Notes: generated by a model not told the origin, from the sequence alone. Positions 52,276 through 61,750 are shown, counted from the first letter of the stretch. The stretch is DNA of 64,000 nucleotides from G963422565 sp963422565 (GCA_963422565.1 OY730228.1:1922001-1986000); one strand, 5' to 3'. Made by a program: numbers and translations.

Positions 52276-52618
52276 GATCGAGCCTGCCGCCCAGCCAGAG
52301 CGCGTAATGGGCGTGGTCGTCATGGGCGTCCTCGCCCTCGGGATGGACCAGGACGACCAGCCCGTCGCGGTTGTACATCAGCCAGGGGACGATCTCGGCG
52401 AATAGCTCCCTGTCGAAGGCGACCTGGTACATGGGGACGGGGTGGGGGCCGACCGCACGGTCGCGGAACCGCCCCATGGCGACCGCGAACCCCCATTTGC
52501 TCCAGATGCGCCGGCGCAGCCGGGCGGCGGTCTCGCGGCCGGCATCGTCCTCGTAATAGACATGGGCGTGATAGCCGGTGACCTTGCCGGCGTCGCCGTT
52601 GACATAGTCGCTGTGCAT
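52235..52618 (-). CDS. DOPA 4,5-dioxygenase-family protein
   Basis: The 127-residue protein has the DOPA-dioxygenase motifs YHAHVYYEDD near residue 16, AVGPHPVPMYQVAFDRELF and the end VHPEGEDAHDDHAHYALWLG, with several conserved His that may bind iron. The family includes fungal DOPA 4,5-dioxygenase and bacterial relatives of largely unknown substrate. It starts 22 bases after the ligase gene on the same strand, suggesting co-transcription, and overlaps the convergent MFS gene by 41 bases. Confidence 0.82.
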   Translation of the reverse strand: MHSDYVNGDAGKVTGYHAHVYYEDDAGRETAARLRRRIWSKWGFAVAMGRFRDRAVGPHPVPMYQVAFDRELFAEIVPWLMYNRDGLVVLVHPEGEDAHDDHAHYALWLGGRLDLNLSFLAAGNRQA

Positions 52619-52640
52619 CGCTCGCGCCTCCTGGGGGCCG

Positions 52641-54065
52641 TCAGCGGCGCGTGTCGCGCACGCGCTTGGCCTTGAATTCGGTCTTGGGAAGGGTGTCGGG
52701 GGCGAGCACCTCGACGCCAACGCGCAGCTCGCAGCGGCTGCGCACCTCGCCGGCGACGCGCTCGGCGAGGGCGTCCGCCGCCGCACGGTCGGGATGCTCG
52801 ACCCTGAGCGTCATCACGTCGAGCCCGCTGTCGTCGGTCGCGAGCAGGATCTCGAACTCGTCGCCGAGCCCCTCCACCGCCCGCACCGCCTGCTCGACCT
52901 CACTCGGAAAGAACTTGATCCCACGCAGGTTGATGAGGTCGTCGGCGCGGCCGGAGAACGCGCCCATCGCCTTGACATGGCTGCGGCCGCAGGCGCAGCG
53001 GGCGGTGTCGTAGATGGTGTAGTCGCCGACCAGGAAGCGGAGCTGGGGCGAGCTCTCGGAGTTGAGCGAGGTGCAGACGGTGAGCCCGCGCTCCCCTTCC
53101 GGGACCCGCGCGCCGGTTTCGGGGCCGACCAGCTCCCAGATCTGGACATCCTCCATCAGATGGGTGAACACGGCCTCGCTCGGCCGTGCCGCGGCCTCGC
53201 AGGAATAGCCGCCGACATGGGGCGAGGCCTCGGTGCAGCCGTAGAACTCGACCACCCGACAGCCCCAGAGCCGGGCGAGGCGCGCGCGAGTATGGTCGAT
53301 CCCCATCGCCGGCTCGCCGCCGGTGAACAGCGTCCGCACCGCGCTCGCCGCCGGGTCGAGCCCGAGCGCCTGCATCGTACGGCCGAGATAGAGCGCATAG
53401 GACGGGGTGCAGGCGATCACGCTGGGCGCGAACCGGTCGATCGTCCGCGCCCGCGCCCGCGCGTCCATGCCGCCGCCGGGGATGACCGCGATGCCCATAT
53501 GGGCAAAGGCGTACATCGCCCCCCAGATCCACACATGAGGGCCGAAGCCGACCATCGGGAAGACGGTGTCGCCGCGCCGGATGCCCATGGCGTAGAGCGC
53601 CCGCGCGTTGGCCCATTCCCAATAGCCGCGGTCCTCATGGGTGTAGCGGAAGACGCGTGGCGTGCCGGTGCTGCCCGAAGACGAGAACAGCATCCAGCCT
53701 CGGTCGCGCCACTCGGCCTCGCCGATCGTCGAATAGCTGCCATAGGGCGGCGCGTTTCCAGCGTCCTCCATCATCTCCGCCTTGTCGACGACCGGCCATT
53801 TGGGCAGGTCGTCGACGGTGCGGATGTCGGTGGGGGCGAGCCCGAGCCGGTCGAAGCGGCGGCGGTAGAAGCCGCTGTTCTCGTAGAGAAAGGGCGCGAG
53901 CGCGGCGAGCTTGTCGTTCTGGATCGCGACGAGCGCGTCGCGCGAGCAGGTCTCCAGCGCCGCCGACCAGTAGCGGTCCGTGGCCGGGCGGTCGGCGTCG
54001 CGCTTGTGGCGGGCCAGCGTCTCGAGCCAGACCCGCCGCGTCCGGTCTCTGCGGTCCTCGGTCAT
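52641..54065 (-). CDS. AMP-dependent acyl-CoA ligase, phenylacetate-CoA ligase (PaaK) type
   Basis: The 474-residue adenylating enzyme has the P-loop-like motif SSSGSTGTPRVFRYTHED, FTGGEPAMGIDHTRARLA, YGCTEASPHVGG and the hinge GRADDLINLRGIKFFPSEVE, closing with LPKTEFKAKRVRDTR in place of the usual Lys motif. These are PaaK hallmarks; it would activate an aromatic or alkyl acid with ATP and CoA in the cytosol. The start at 54065 is the ATG before TEDRRDR. It is divergent from the ComDE-HyuAB set and leads the DOPA-dioxygenase-like gene. Confidence 0.88.
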   Translation of the reverse strand: MTEDRRDRTRRVWLETLARHKRDADRPATDRYWSAALETCSRDALVAIQNDKLAALAPFLYENSGFYRRRFDRLGLAPTDIRTVDDLPKWPVVDKAEMMEDAGNAPPYGSYSTIGEAEWRDRGWMLFSSSGSTGTPRVFRYTHEDRGYWEWANARALYAMGIRRGDTVFPMVGFGPHVWIWGAMYAFAHMGIAVIPGGGMDARARARTIDRFAPSVIACTPSYALYLGRTMQALGLDPAASAVRTLFTGGEPAMGIDHTRARLARLWGCRVVEFYGCTEASPHVGGYSCEAAARPSEAVFTHLMEDVQIWELVGPETGARVPEGERGLTVCTSLNSESSPQLRFLVGDYTIYDTARCACGRSHVKAMGAFSGRADDLINLRGIKFFPSEVEQAVRAVEGLGDEFEILLATDDSGLDVMTLRVEHPDRAAADALAERVAGEVRSRCELRVGVEVLAPDTLPKTEFKAKRVRDTRR

Positions 54066-54184
54066 GGCGGCGGCTCCGACGATCCCCGGCCGAACGGCAT
54101 GCCCTCCAGAATACCGGCTCGTTCGGGCCTGCGCCACCGGGCGCCGGGCTTCTACGCCGGGCGGAAATGCTCTAGCCTCGGGCG

Positions 54185-54718
54185 ATGGACAGTCTCCCCG
54201 GCAGCGCCGACGCGAACGGCCCGCGCGGCGTCGACATCATCGCCGCCTTCAAGGCGGCGGAGGTCACCCATATCGCGGCGCTGCCCGACATCGTCACCAG
54301 CGAGGGGCTGCTGTTCCCGCTCGCCGAGGACCCCGACCTGACCCTGATCCGGCTGTGCAAGGAGGACGAAGGGGTGTCGGTCTGCGCCGGGCTCTCGATC
54401 TGCGAGCGCCGGGCGGTGCTGCTGATGCAGCAGACCGGGCTGATGGACTCGCTCAACGCGGTGCGCGCGATCGCCGTCCAGTACGGCCAGCCGATCTGCA
54501 TGGTGGTGGGCCTGCTCGGCAAGGAGCCCGACCGACTGCCCTCGGACTCGGCGAGCGTCGGGGTGCGGGCGATCGAACCGATCCTCGATACGCTGGGGGT
54601 CGACCGGCTGCGCATCGAGGGGCCGGAGGATGTGGCTGGGCTCGCCCCCGCGATCGGCCGGGCCTACCGTCTGTCGCGGCCGCTGGCTGCGCTGATCGGC
54701 CGGCCGGTGCGGCCGTGA
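54185..54718 (+). CDS. TPP-dependent 2-oxoacid decarboxylase, alpha part (sulfopyruvate/phosphonopyruvate decarboxylase ComD-like)
   Basis: The 177-residue protein is a pyrimidine-binding TPP domain: FKAAEVTHIAALPDIVTSEG at the start, the activating Glu in CKEDEGVSVCAGLSICERR, and LLMQQTGLMDSLNAVRAIA. ComD/ComE-like pairs decarboxylate sulfopyruvate or phosphonopyruvate. Its stop overlaps the start of the beta part (TGATG). Substrate not determined; no sulfolactate or phosphonate genes are adjacent. Confidence 0.82.
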   Translation: MDSLPGSADANGPRGVDIIAAFKAAEVTHIAALPDIVTSEGLLFPLAEDPDLTLIRLCKEDEGVSVCAGLSICERRAVLLMQQTGLMDSLNAVRAIAVQYGQPICMVVGLLGKEPDRLPSDSASVGVRAIEPILDTLGVDRLRIEGPEDVAGLAPAIGRAYRLSRPLAALIGRPVRP

Positions 54719-55302
54719 TGCGCCGCGACCAGTGCTTCCGGAGGCTCGCCGAGCTGCGCGGCGACGCCGTGGTCGTCGCCGCTTACACCTCGGCCTTCGA
54801 ATGGATCGCCATCGACCCGAGCCCGCTCAACTTTCTGACGATCGGGGTCATGGGCCAAGCCTCCTCGCACGGGCTCGGGCTGGCGCTCGGCCTCCCCGAT
54901 CGGCAGGTGATCGTGCTCGACGGCGACGGCAGTCTCCTGATGAATCTCGGCAGCCTGGTGACCGTCGCCGAGGCGGCGCCGGCCAACCTGGTCCATTTCG
55001 TCGTCGAGAACGGCAGCTACGAGGCCAATGGCGGCCATCCGATCCCCGGCCGGGGGCGCGTCGACTTCGCCGGGATGGCCCGCGCGGCGGGTTACGCGCG
55101 GGCCCGTTCCTTCGACGATGTCGACGGTTTCTCGGCGGCCCTCCCCGAGCTGCTCGACGGGAACGGTCCGGTCTTCGCCTGTCTCAAGGTCGTCCCCGGC
55201 CCGCCACCCGACTACGACTACGACCTCCTCCACAGCGGCGCGGCCCGCGCCGCCTTCAAGGACGCGATCCGCCCCTTCATCGCGGCTCGCGACCGCCGGT
55301 GA
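54718..55302 (+). CDS. TPP-dependent 2-oxoacid decarboxylase, beta part (ComE-like)
   Basis: The 194-residue protein carries the TPP/Mg-binding motif: VLDGDGSLLMNLGSL followed 20-odd residues later by VVENGSYEANGG. GVMGQASSHGLGLALGLPDR precedes it, as in ComE and phosphonopyruvate decarboxylase. With the alpha part it would form a two-chain enzyme like sulfopyruvate decarboxylase. Its stop overlaps the start of the HyuA gene as GTGA, so the decarboxylase and hydantoinase genes are translationally coupled. Confidence 0.84.
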   Translation: MRRDQCFRRLAELRGDAVVVAAYTSAFEWIAIDPSPLNFLTIGVMGQASSHGLGLALGLPDRQVIVLDGDGSLLMNLGSLVTVAEAAPANLVHFVVENGSYEANGGHPIPGRGRVDFAGMARAAGYARARSFDDVDGFSAALPELLDGNGPVFACLKVVPGPPPDYDYDLLHSGAARAAFKDAIRPFIAARDRR

Positions 55303-57416
55303 GCCGGGGCCGCGGCGAGGCGCCGGGTCATGGTCCGGACGGGCGGACGCCCGGCCGGAGACCGTCCTGCCGGGTCGGTGCGGATGTCGGCGGCACGTTC
55401 ACTGATGTGGTCGCCTTCGACCCGGAGACCCGGACGCTAGGTCTCGGCAAAACGCTGTCGACGCCCGCGCGGCTCGCCGACGGCATCGCCGCGGCCGTGG
55501 GCCGCGCCGGGGTGCGGCTGGCCGAGGCGGGCCTGTTCCTGCACGGCTCGACGATCGCGATCAACACTATGCTCGAGCGCACGGGCGCACGGGCGGCGCT
55601 GCTTATCACCGAAGGCTTCCGCGACGTCTACGAGATCGGGCGGGTGAATCGGCCGGATTCCTACAACCTGTTTTTCCGGAAGCATGTCCCGCTGATCGAG
55701 CGGGCGATGTGCTTCGAGGTCCGGGAACGCATGCTCGCCGAGGGCACGGCGCTGACCCCGCTGGACGAGGACGGCGTGCGCGCGCTGGCCGACCGGCTCG
55801 CCGCGCTGGATGTCGAGAGCGTGGCGATCCTGCTGCTGCACAGCTACCGCAACCCGGACCACGAGAGACGCGTCAAGGCGATCCTGCAGGAGCGCCTGCC
55901 GCAAGCCTTCGTCACCGCCTCCTGCGATCTGTGCCAGGAATACCGCGAGTTCGAGCGTTGCTCGACGGTCGCCGCCAACGCCTATATCGGCCCCAGGGTC
56001 CGCAGCTATCTGGGCGAGATCGAGGCCCGCCTCGAGGCCGAACGCTTCCCCGGCGCCTTCCTCGTGGTGCAGTCCACCGGCGGGCTCTACGACGCCCGGC
56101 AGGCGCGCGAGGACTGCGTCCACATGCTGGAGTCAGGGCCGGCCGCCGGGGTGATCGCCGGCCGCACCTTGGCGCGCGGGATCGGGGTGGCGAACGCCGT
56201 CACCTTCGACATGGGCGGGACGACCGCGAAGTCGGGGGTCATACACGGCGGCGAGGCGCTGACCACCGGCTCGGCAATGATCGGTGGCTACGAGCAGGGG
56301 CTGCCGGTCCAGATCGCGATGATGGACATCTGCGAGGTGGGGACGGGGGGCGGCTCGATCGCCCGGGTCGATCCGCAGGGCGCGCTCCGCGTCGGTCCGG
56401 AGAGCGCCGGGGCGCGGCCGGGGCCGGCCTGCTACGGGACCGGCGGCAGGGCTCCGACGGTGACGGACGCCAATCTGATCCTCGGCCGGATCGCGCCCGA
56501 GAGATTTCTCGGCGGCGAGATGCGGCTCGACGCGGCCGCCGCGCATCGGGCGATGCAGGAGGCGGTCGCAGGCCCGCTCGGGATGGATGCCGTCGCCGCG
56601 GCGGCCGGCGTGCTGCGCATCGCCGCGACCGCGATGTCGTTCGCCGTCAAGGGCGTGTCGACAGAGCGCGGGCTCGACGCCGGCGATTTCGTGCTCATCG
56701 CCTTCGGCGGCGCAGGCCCTCTTCATGCGAGCGCGGTGGCCCGCGAGCTCGGCATGCGCGAAATCGTCGTCCCCGCGGCGCCGGGCCATTTCTCCGCCCT
56801 CGGGATGCTTCACGCCGATCTCCGCTACGACCATGTACGGACCTGGTTCGCCCGGCTGGCGGACGCGCCGTTCGCGGAGATCGAGCGGCTCTACGGCGAG
56901 ATGGAGCGCCGGGGCCGCGACTCGGTCGCCGCCGCCGGCGCCGCGGTCGAGGAGATACTGGTCGGGCGGGCGGCCGACATGCGCTATGTCGGCCAGGAGC
57001 ATGCGGTGACCGTCGATCTGCCCGCCGCCGTCTTCGCGGCCGAGGACCGGACGGCGATCAAGACCCACTTCGATTCCGTGCACGCGCTGCGCTACGGCAC
57101 TTCGGCCCCGGAGGAGGCGGCCGAGCTGGTCAGCCTGCGCAGCACCGTGATCGGCGTTCTCTCGAAGCCGCCTCTGGTCGCCGCCGGCGGGACCGGGGCC
57201 GCGACCGCCGAGACCCGCCGAGTCTATTTCTCCGAGGCCGGCGGTTTCGTCGAGACGCCGGTCCACGCGCGGGCGGCCCTCGCGCCCGGGGCCGAGATCG
57301 CCGGGCCGGCGGTCGTCGAGGAAGCGGCGTCGACGACCCTGCTCCTGCCCGGCGACCGGATGACGGTCTGCGAGATGGGAAATCTCAGGATTTCCGTCGG
57401 GAGGCCGGGCGCGTGA
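55299..57416 (+). CDS. Hydantoinase/oxoprolinase-family protein, HyuA-type (acetone carboxylase beta-like)
   Basis: The 705-residue protein has GADVGGTFTDVVAFDP (ASKHA phosphate-binding) near residue 27, HGSTIAINTMLERTG, VTFDMGGTTAKSGVI and FVLIAFGGAGPLHASAVA. HyuA proteins use ATP with HyuB to open hydantoins or oxoproline, or to carboxylate ketones. The GTG at 55299, overlapping the preceding stop, is the only start that is consistent with the coupling, leaving about 25 extra residues before the core. Overlaps HyuB by GTGA. Confidence 0.88.
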   Translation: MSRGRGEAPGHGPDGRTPGRRPSCRVGADVGGTFTDVVAFDPETRTLGLGKTLSTPARLADGIAAAVGRAGVRLAEAGLFLHGSTIAINTMLERTGARAALLITEGFRDVYEIGRVNRPDSYNLFFRKHVPLIERAMCFEVRERMLAEGTALTPLDEDGVRALADRLAALDVESVAILLLHSYRNPDHERRVKAILQERLPQAFVTASCDLCQEYREFERCSTVAANAYIGPRVRSYLGEIEARLEAERFPGAFLVVQSTGGLYDARQAREDCVHMLESGPAAGVIAGRTLARGIGVANAVTFDMGGTTAKSGVIHGGEALTTGSAMIGGYEQGLPVQIAMMDICEVGTGGGSIARVDPQGALRVGPESAGARPGPACYGTGGRAPTVTDANLILGRIAPERFLGGEMRLDAAAAHRAMQEAVAGPLGMDAVAAAAGVLRIAATAMSFAVKGVSTERGLDAGDFVLIAFGGAGPLHASAVARELGMREIVVPAAPGHFSALGMLHADLRYDHVRTWFARLADAPFAEIERLYGEMERRGRDSVAAAGAAVEEILVGRAADMRYVGQEHAVTVDLPAAVFAAEDRTAIKTHFDSVHALRYGTSAPEEAAELVSLRSTVIGVLSKPPLVAAGGTGAATAETRRVYFSEAGGFVETPVHARAALAPGAEIAGPAVVEEAASTTLLLPGDRMTVCEMGNLRISVGRPGA

Positions 57417-59185
57417 CGGGCAACGCCGCCGCCGCCGACCCCGTGGTCACCGAGCTGGTGCGCAACGGCGTCATCGCCGTCACCGAGGAGATGAAGACCA
57501 CGCTGATGCGCACCGCCTACAACATGATCATCTACGAGGCGCTCGACTTCACCGTCGGGCTGTTCACCGCCGGCGGCGAGACCGTGTCGATCGGGCTCGG
57601 CCTGCCGATGTTCATCCGTGGCATGGCGGAGACCGTGAAGGCGAAGCTTCGGCATTTCGGCGACGACATCCATCCCGGCGACATCCTGGTGACCAACGAC
57701 GCCTATATCACCGGGAGCCATCTGAACCATGTCACTTTCAGCCTCCCGATCTTCGACGACGACCGGGTGCTGGTCGGTTTCGCGGTCTGCATGGCGCACT
57801 GGCCGGATATCGGCGGCACGCTGGACGGGATGACCACCGACATCTATTCGGAAGGGCTGCAGATTCCGATCGTCAAATATCGGCGCGCGGGCGCGGTCAA
57901 CCAGGATCTGGTCGACATCATCCGGATGAACGTCCGCCTGCCCGATCGGGCGATGGGCGACCTGCGGGCCCAGCTTGCCGCCGTCGGGACCGGAGAGCGG
58001 CGCTTCCGCGAGCTGGTCGGGCGCTATGGACGGCAACCGGTGCTCGACGCCATCGCCGCGATCATGGACCGGTCCGAGGCGGCGGCCCGCGCCCGCACCC
58101 GATCGATACCGGACGGCGTCTACGAAGCCGAGTCGTTCATGGACGACGACGGCGTCGACATCGAGACGCCGGTGCCCATCCGGGTCCGGGTGATCGTCGA
58201 AGGAGAACGGGCGACCGTCGATCTCAGCGAGGTCTCGCGCGAGGTGCGGGGGTTCTACAACTCCGGCGTGACCACCGGCCGGGCCTGCGCCCAGGTCGCG
58301 TTCAAATGCCTGACCTCGCCCACCGACTACCCGATCAACGACGGCGCGTTCCGCAATCTCGAGACCGTCATCCCGATGGGCCGCGTGGTCAGCGCCCGCA
58401 AGCCGGCGCCGATGCGGTGGTGGATGACCTTCCCGATGACCATCGTCGACACCGTCTTCAAGGCGCTGGCCCCGGCGATACCCGAACGCACCGTCGCCGG
58501 CCATCACGCCGACCTGATCATCGCCTTCCTCAACGGCGTCGATCCCAGGACATCGGAATTCTATCTCGCCTTCGTCGGGCCGACCGGCGGCGGCTGGGGC
58601 GCCAAGCGCGACGAGGACGGCAACAGCGCCACGATCTGCATGAACGACGGCGACACCCATAACAGCCCGGTCGAGCAGATGGAGGCCAAGTATCCGCTGC
58701 TGTTCGAGGCCCATGCGCTGCGCCCTGATTCCTGCGGCGCCGGCCGCCGGCGCGGCGGGCTGGGGATCGAGACCGTCGTCCGCGCCAGGGCGCCCATGAC
58801 CCTCAACACCCAGATCGACCGCGTCCACTGCCGGCCCTGGGGGCTCGACGGCGGGAGGGACGCCGCCGGCAACGGCGTGTCGCTGCGTCAAGGCGGCGTC
58901 TGGCGGGACGACTTTCGCAACGCCAAGATGCTCACCCGAAGGCTCGAAGCAGGGGACGCGTTCGCGCTCAGATCGGGCGGCGGCGGCGGCTTCGGCTCGC
59001 CGCTCGAACGCCCGATCGAGGCCGTGGCCCGCGATGTCCGCCAGGGCTATGTCAGCGTCGAGGCCGCCCTGCGCGACTATGGCGTGCCCTGCGACCCGGC
59101 GGCGCTGGAGCCCGACGCAGCGGCGGCGGCCCGCATCCGCGCGGCCAGGGCGACGCTCGCCGAGACCGGGTTGCCGGCCGGCTGA
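57413..59185 (+). CDS. Hydantoinase/oxoprolinase-family protein, HyuB-type
   Basis: The 590-residue HyuB subunit has VVTELVRNGVIAVTEEMKTT, TNDAYITGSHLNHVTFSLPI, MAHWPDIGGTLDGM and the late segment GPTGGGWGAKRDEDGNSA, ending SGGGGGFGSPLERP. It is the substrate-side partner of HyuA. GTG start inside the HyuA stop. It closes the coupled ComD-ComE-HyuA-HyuB transcript and converges on the cytosolic binding-protein gene, 12 bases away. Confidence 0.9.
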   Translation: MTGNAAAADPVVTELVRNGVIAVTEEMKTTLMRTAYNMIIYEALDFTVGLFTAGGETVSIGLGLPMFIRGMAETVKAKLRHFGDDIHPGDILVTNDAYITGSHLNHVTFSLPIFDDDRVLVGFAVCMAHWPDIGGTLDGMTTDIYSEGLQIPIVKYRRAGAVNQDLVDIIRMNVRLPDRAMGDLRAQLAAVGTGERRFRELVGRYGRQPVLDAIAAIMDRSEAAARARTRSIPDGVYEAESFMDDDGVDIETPVPIRVRVIVEGERATVDLSEVSREVRGFYNSGVTTGRACAQVAFKCLTSPTDYPINDGAFRNLETVIPMGRVVSARKPAPMRWWMTFPMTIVDTVFKALAPAIPERTVAGHHADLIIAFLNGVDPRTSEFYLAFVGPTGGGWGAKRDEDGNSATICMNDGDTHNSPVEQMEAKYPLLFEAHALRPDSCGAGRRRGGLGIETVVRARAPMTLNTQIDRVHCRPWGLDGGRDAAGNGVSLRQGGVWRDDFRNAKMLTRRLEAGDAFALRSGGGGGFGSPLERPIEAVARDVRQGYVSVEAALRDYGVPCDPAALEPDAAAAARIRAARATLAETGLPAG

Positions 59186-59197
59186 ACCCCGCCCCCG

Positions 59198-59926
59198 TCA
59201 GGCCGGGGGCGCGACCGAAAGCCGGCCGGCGACGCCGTGCCGGCGGATCAACTCGGCGACCAGACCGCGCGACTTGGCCTCCTCGACGAAGCCGCGCAGA
59301 AACGCGACGCTGGCAGCGTTGCCCCGCCGGGTCCCGACCGCCTGCTGTACGGCGGTGAACCGCCCTTCCAGGACCCGGGATCCGGCGAGCCGGCCGGCCG
59401 CCTTCGCCAGCGCCGGGCGCAGGCCCGCCAGCGCGTCGAGCCCCTCGGAGACGAAGAGGTCGAACGACGCGTCGATGCCGCGCGCGCGCACCAGCTCAGC
59501 ATGGACGAGGCTGCGGGCGAGGTAGAGGTCGTAGGCGCTGCGGCCGGAGACCGCGATCCGGACCCCGGGCCGGTCGATGTCCGCGACCGTCGTCAACGAC
59601 GAGCCGGGAGGCACCAGATAGGTCGCCTCGATCTCGACATAGGCGGGGGTGAAGGCGATCTTCTCCGCCCGCGCGGGCTCATCCCCGATGAGTCCGATAT
59701 CCCAGGCGTCCCGGTCGACCGCATCCGCGAGCTCGCCCGGCGAGGGATAGGTCACGTATGAGACCCCCACCCCGAGCCGGTCGGCGATCGCCCGCGCCAT
59801 GTCGGGGCCGACCCCGACCGGGTCGCCCTCCGAAGAGGTCCCGGTCACCAGAAGAAAGTTGGAGAGGTTGATCGCCGCGCGCAGCATTCCCGTCGCGGCG
59901 ATCTCGGAGACGACATCGCGGCTCAT
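59198..59926 (-). CDS. Family-3 solute-binding-like protein without signal peptide
   Basis: The 242-residue protein resembles polar amino-acid binding proteins: LRAAINLSNFLLVTG, PVGVGPDMARAIADRLG, WDIGLIGDEPARAEKIAFTP and VEIEATYLVPPGSSL. The N-terminus MSRDVVSEIAATGML has no hydrophobic signal segment, and no upstream in-frame signal is seen, so it should stay in the cytosol unless the start is misread. No ABC permease or ATPase lies near. It may be an intracellular ligand sensor or enzyme-like derivative. Confidence 0.8.
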   Translation of the reverse strand: MSRDVVSEIAATGMLRAAINLSNFLLVTGTSSEGDPVGVGPDMARAIADRLGVGVSYVTYPSPGELADAVDRDAWDIGLIGDEPARAEKIAFTPAYVEIEATYLVPPGSSLTTVADIDRPGVRIAVSGRSAYDLYLARSLVHAELVRARGIDASFDLFVSEGLDALAGLRPALAKAAGRLAGSRVLEGRFTAVQQAVGTRRGNAASVAFLRGFVEEAKSRGLVAELIRRHGVAGRLSVAPPA

Positions 59927-60120
59927 CTCGATCCCGTAGAATGACGATCCAAGGCCGCGAGACTACGCGCGCGGTCGCGGCCGGAGCAAGTGGGCACCGT
60001 CGCCGCCATCGGCCGCAGAGGTTGATACGGCGGCCGTTTCGGTCCTACAACCCCACTCTCGAAGGGCCGCGCGGCCGCCCGTTCGCGATGCAGGAGGGCC
60101 GCCGATCGGGAGCGCAGACC

Positions 60121-61350
60121 GTGTCGAACATCTCACCCCTCGCGCCGGACGGCTTCCCGGCGCTGGCGCCGGTTCCGGGCGTCCGCCTCGCCACCGGCAG
60201 GGTCGGGCGGCGCCATGCCGGCCGCGACAACCTGATGCTGGCCGCGCTCGCACCGGCGACCGCGCTCGCCGGAGTGACGACGCGCTCGAAGACGGCCGCC
60301 GCCCCGGTGTCGTGGACGCGCCGGATCCTTGCCGGAGGACGCGCCGCCGCGCTGGTGGTCAACGCCGGCAACGCCAACGCATTCACCGGCCGCGCCGGGC
60401 TCGCCGCGGTCGAGCGGACGGCGGCGGCGGCGGCGGCGCTGGCCGGCTGTCCGCTCGACCGCGTCGCCATCGCCTCGACCGGAGTCATCGGCCAGCCGCT
60501 CGACGCCGACCGACTCGCCGCGGCGTTGCCGGCCCTCCACGACCGGCTCTCCTGCGGCGGCTGGGCGGCGGCAGCCGATGCGATCCGCACCACCGATACC
60601 TTCGCCAAGGGCGCGGGCACGGTGACGCGGATCGGCGGGGCCGAGGTGACGATCGGCGGCATCGCCAAGGGGTCCGGGATGATCGCGCCCGATATGGCGA
60701 CGATGCTGGCCTTCATCTTCACCGACGCGGCGCTGCCCGCGCCGATCCTGGACCGGCTCCTGCGGGCGGCGGTCGAGGACAGCTTCAACGCGATCACGGT
60801 CGACGGAGACACGTCGACCAGCGACATGGTTCTGCTCTTCGCCACCGGCCGGGCCGCGAACCCGATCCCGGGGAGCTGGCGCGCGGCGCTGTTGAAGCCG
60901 TTCCGGGCGGCGCTGGGCGGCGTCTGCCGCGAGCTCGCGCAGCTCATCGTCCGCGACGGCGAGGGCGCGACCAAGCTCGTGAGGATCGAGATCAGCGGTG
61001 CCGCGTCCAGGCGCGCCGCCCGCCGGATCGGACTCGCGGTCGCCAACTCGCCGCTGGTCAAGACGGCGATCGCCGGCGGAGACGCGAACTGGGGCCGAAT
61101 CGTGATGGCAGTCGGCAAGTCGCGGGAGAGGATCGACCCCGATGCGCTGGCGATCAGCATGGGCGGGGTGCAGATCACCCGGCAGGGAACCGTGGTCGAG
61201 GGCTATGACGAAGCGCCGGTCGCCGCCCATCTCGCGGGCGACCACATCGCGATCGGCGTCGACGTGGGTGTCGGGCGCGGCCGCGACACCGTCTGGACCT
61301 GCGATCTGACCCACGGCTATATCGACATCAATGCCGACTACAGAAGCTGA
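60121..61350 (+). CDS. argJ: Bifunctional ornithine acetyltransferase/N-acetylglutamate synthase
   Basis: From the GTG at 60121 the 409-residue protein begins SNISPLAPDGFPALAPVPGV. It has NAGNANAFTG, STGVIGQPLD, the autocleavage site KGSGMIAPDMATMLAFIFTD with the nucleophile Thr after MA, FNAITVDGDTSTSD and ANWGRIVMAVG. ArgJ transfers acetyl from ornithine to glutamate in arginine synthesis. An ATG at 60088 would add 11 residues; the GTG has GGGAG about nine bases upstream. The mutT gene overlaps its last 20 bases. Confidence 0.95.
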   Translation: MSNISPLAPDGFPALAPVPGVRLATGRVGRRHAGRDNLMLAALAPATALAGVTTRSKTAAAPVSWTRRILAGGRAAALVVNAGNANAFTGRAGLAAVERTAAAAAALAGCPLDRVAIASTGVIGQPLDADRLAAALPALHDRLSCGGWAAAADAIRTTDTFAKGAGTVTRIGGAEVTIGGIAKGSGMIAPDMATMLAFIFTDAALPAPILDRLLRAAVEDSFNAITVDGDTSTSDMVLLFATGRAANPIPGSWRAALLKPFRAALGGVCRELAQLIVRDGEGATKLVRIEISGAASRRAARRIGLAVANSPLVKTAIAGGDANWGRIVMAVGKSRERIDPDALAISMGGVQITRQGTVVEGYDEAPVAAHLAGDHIAIGVDVGVGRGRDTVWTCDLTHGYIDINADYRS

Positions 61351-61750
61351 ACCGTCCCTCGTCCTGGTCGCGGCGGCGGCGCTGGTCGATGCGGACGGCC
61401 GCGTGCTGATCGCCCGGCGCCCGCACGGGCGGTCGATGGGCGGGTTGTGGGAGTTCCCGGGCGGCAAGGTCGAGCGCGGCGAGACCCCGGAGACCGCACT
61501 GATCCGCGAGCTGCGCGAGGAACTCGGCGTCGATGTCGGCGCGCACTGCCTCGCGCCCTTCGCCTTCGCCTCGCACCGCTATCCCGATTTCCACCTCCTG
61601 ATGCCGCTCTATGTCTGCCGGATGTGGACCGGAACGGCACGCCCGCGCGAAGGCCAGGCGCTCGAATGGGTCCGCCCGCCGCGGCTCGGCAACTACGAGA
61701 TGCCGCCCGCCGACCGGCCCCTGGTCGCGATGCTGCGGGACTATCTGTGA
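61331..61750 (+). CDS. mutT: 8-oxo-dGTP diphosphatase (MutT/Nudix)
   Basis: The 139-residue Nudix hydrolase has the box GGKVERGETPETALIRELREELGV with all conserved Glu residues, preceded by LIARRPHGRSMGGLWEFPG. MutT clears oxidised dGTP from the nucleotide pool. It overlaps argJ by 20 bases and its stop overlaps the following MFS start (GTGA), so all three are coupled. The argJ-mutT order is common in alphaproteobacteria. Confidence 0.93.
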   Translation: MPTTEAEPSLVLVAAAALVDADGRVLIARRPHGRSMGGLWEFPGGKVERGETPETALIRELREELGVDVGAHCLAPFAFASHRYPDFHLLMPLYVCRMWTGTARPREGQALEWVRPPRLGNYEMPPADRPLVAMLRDYL

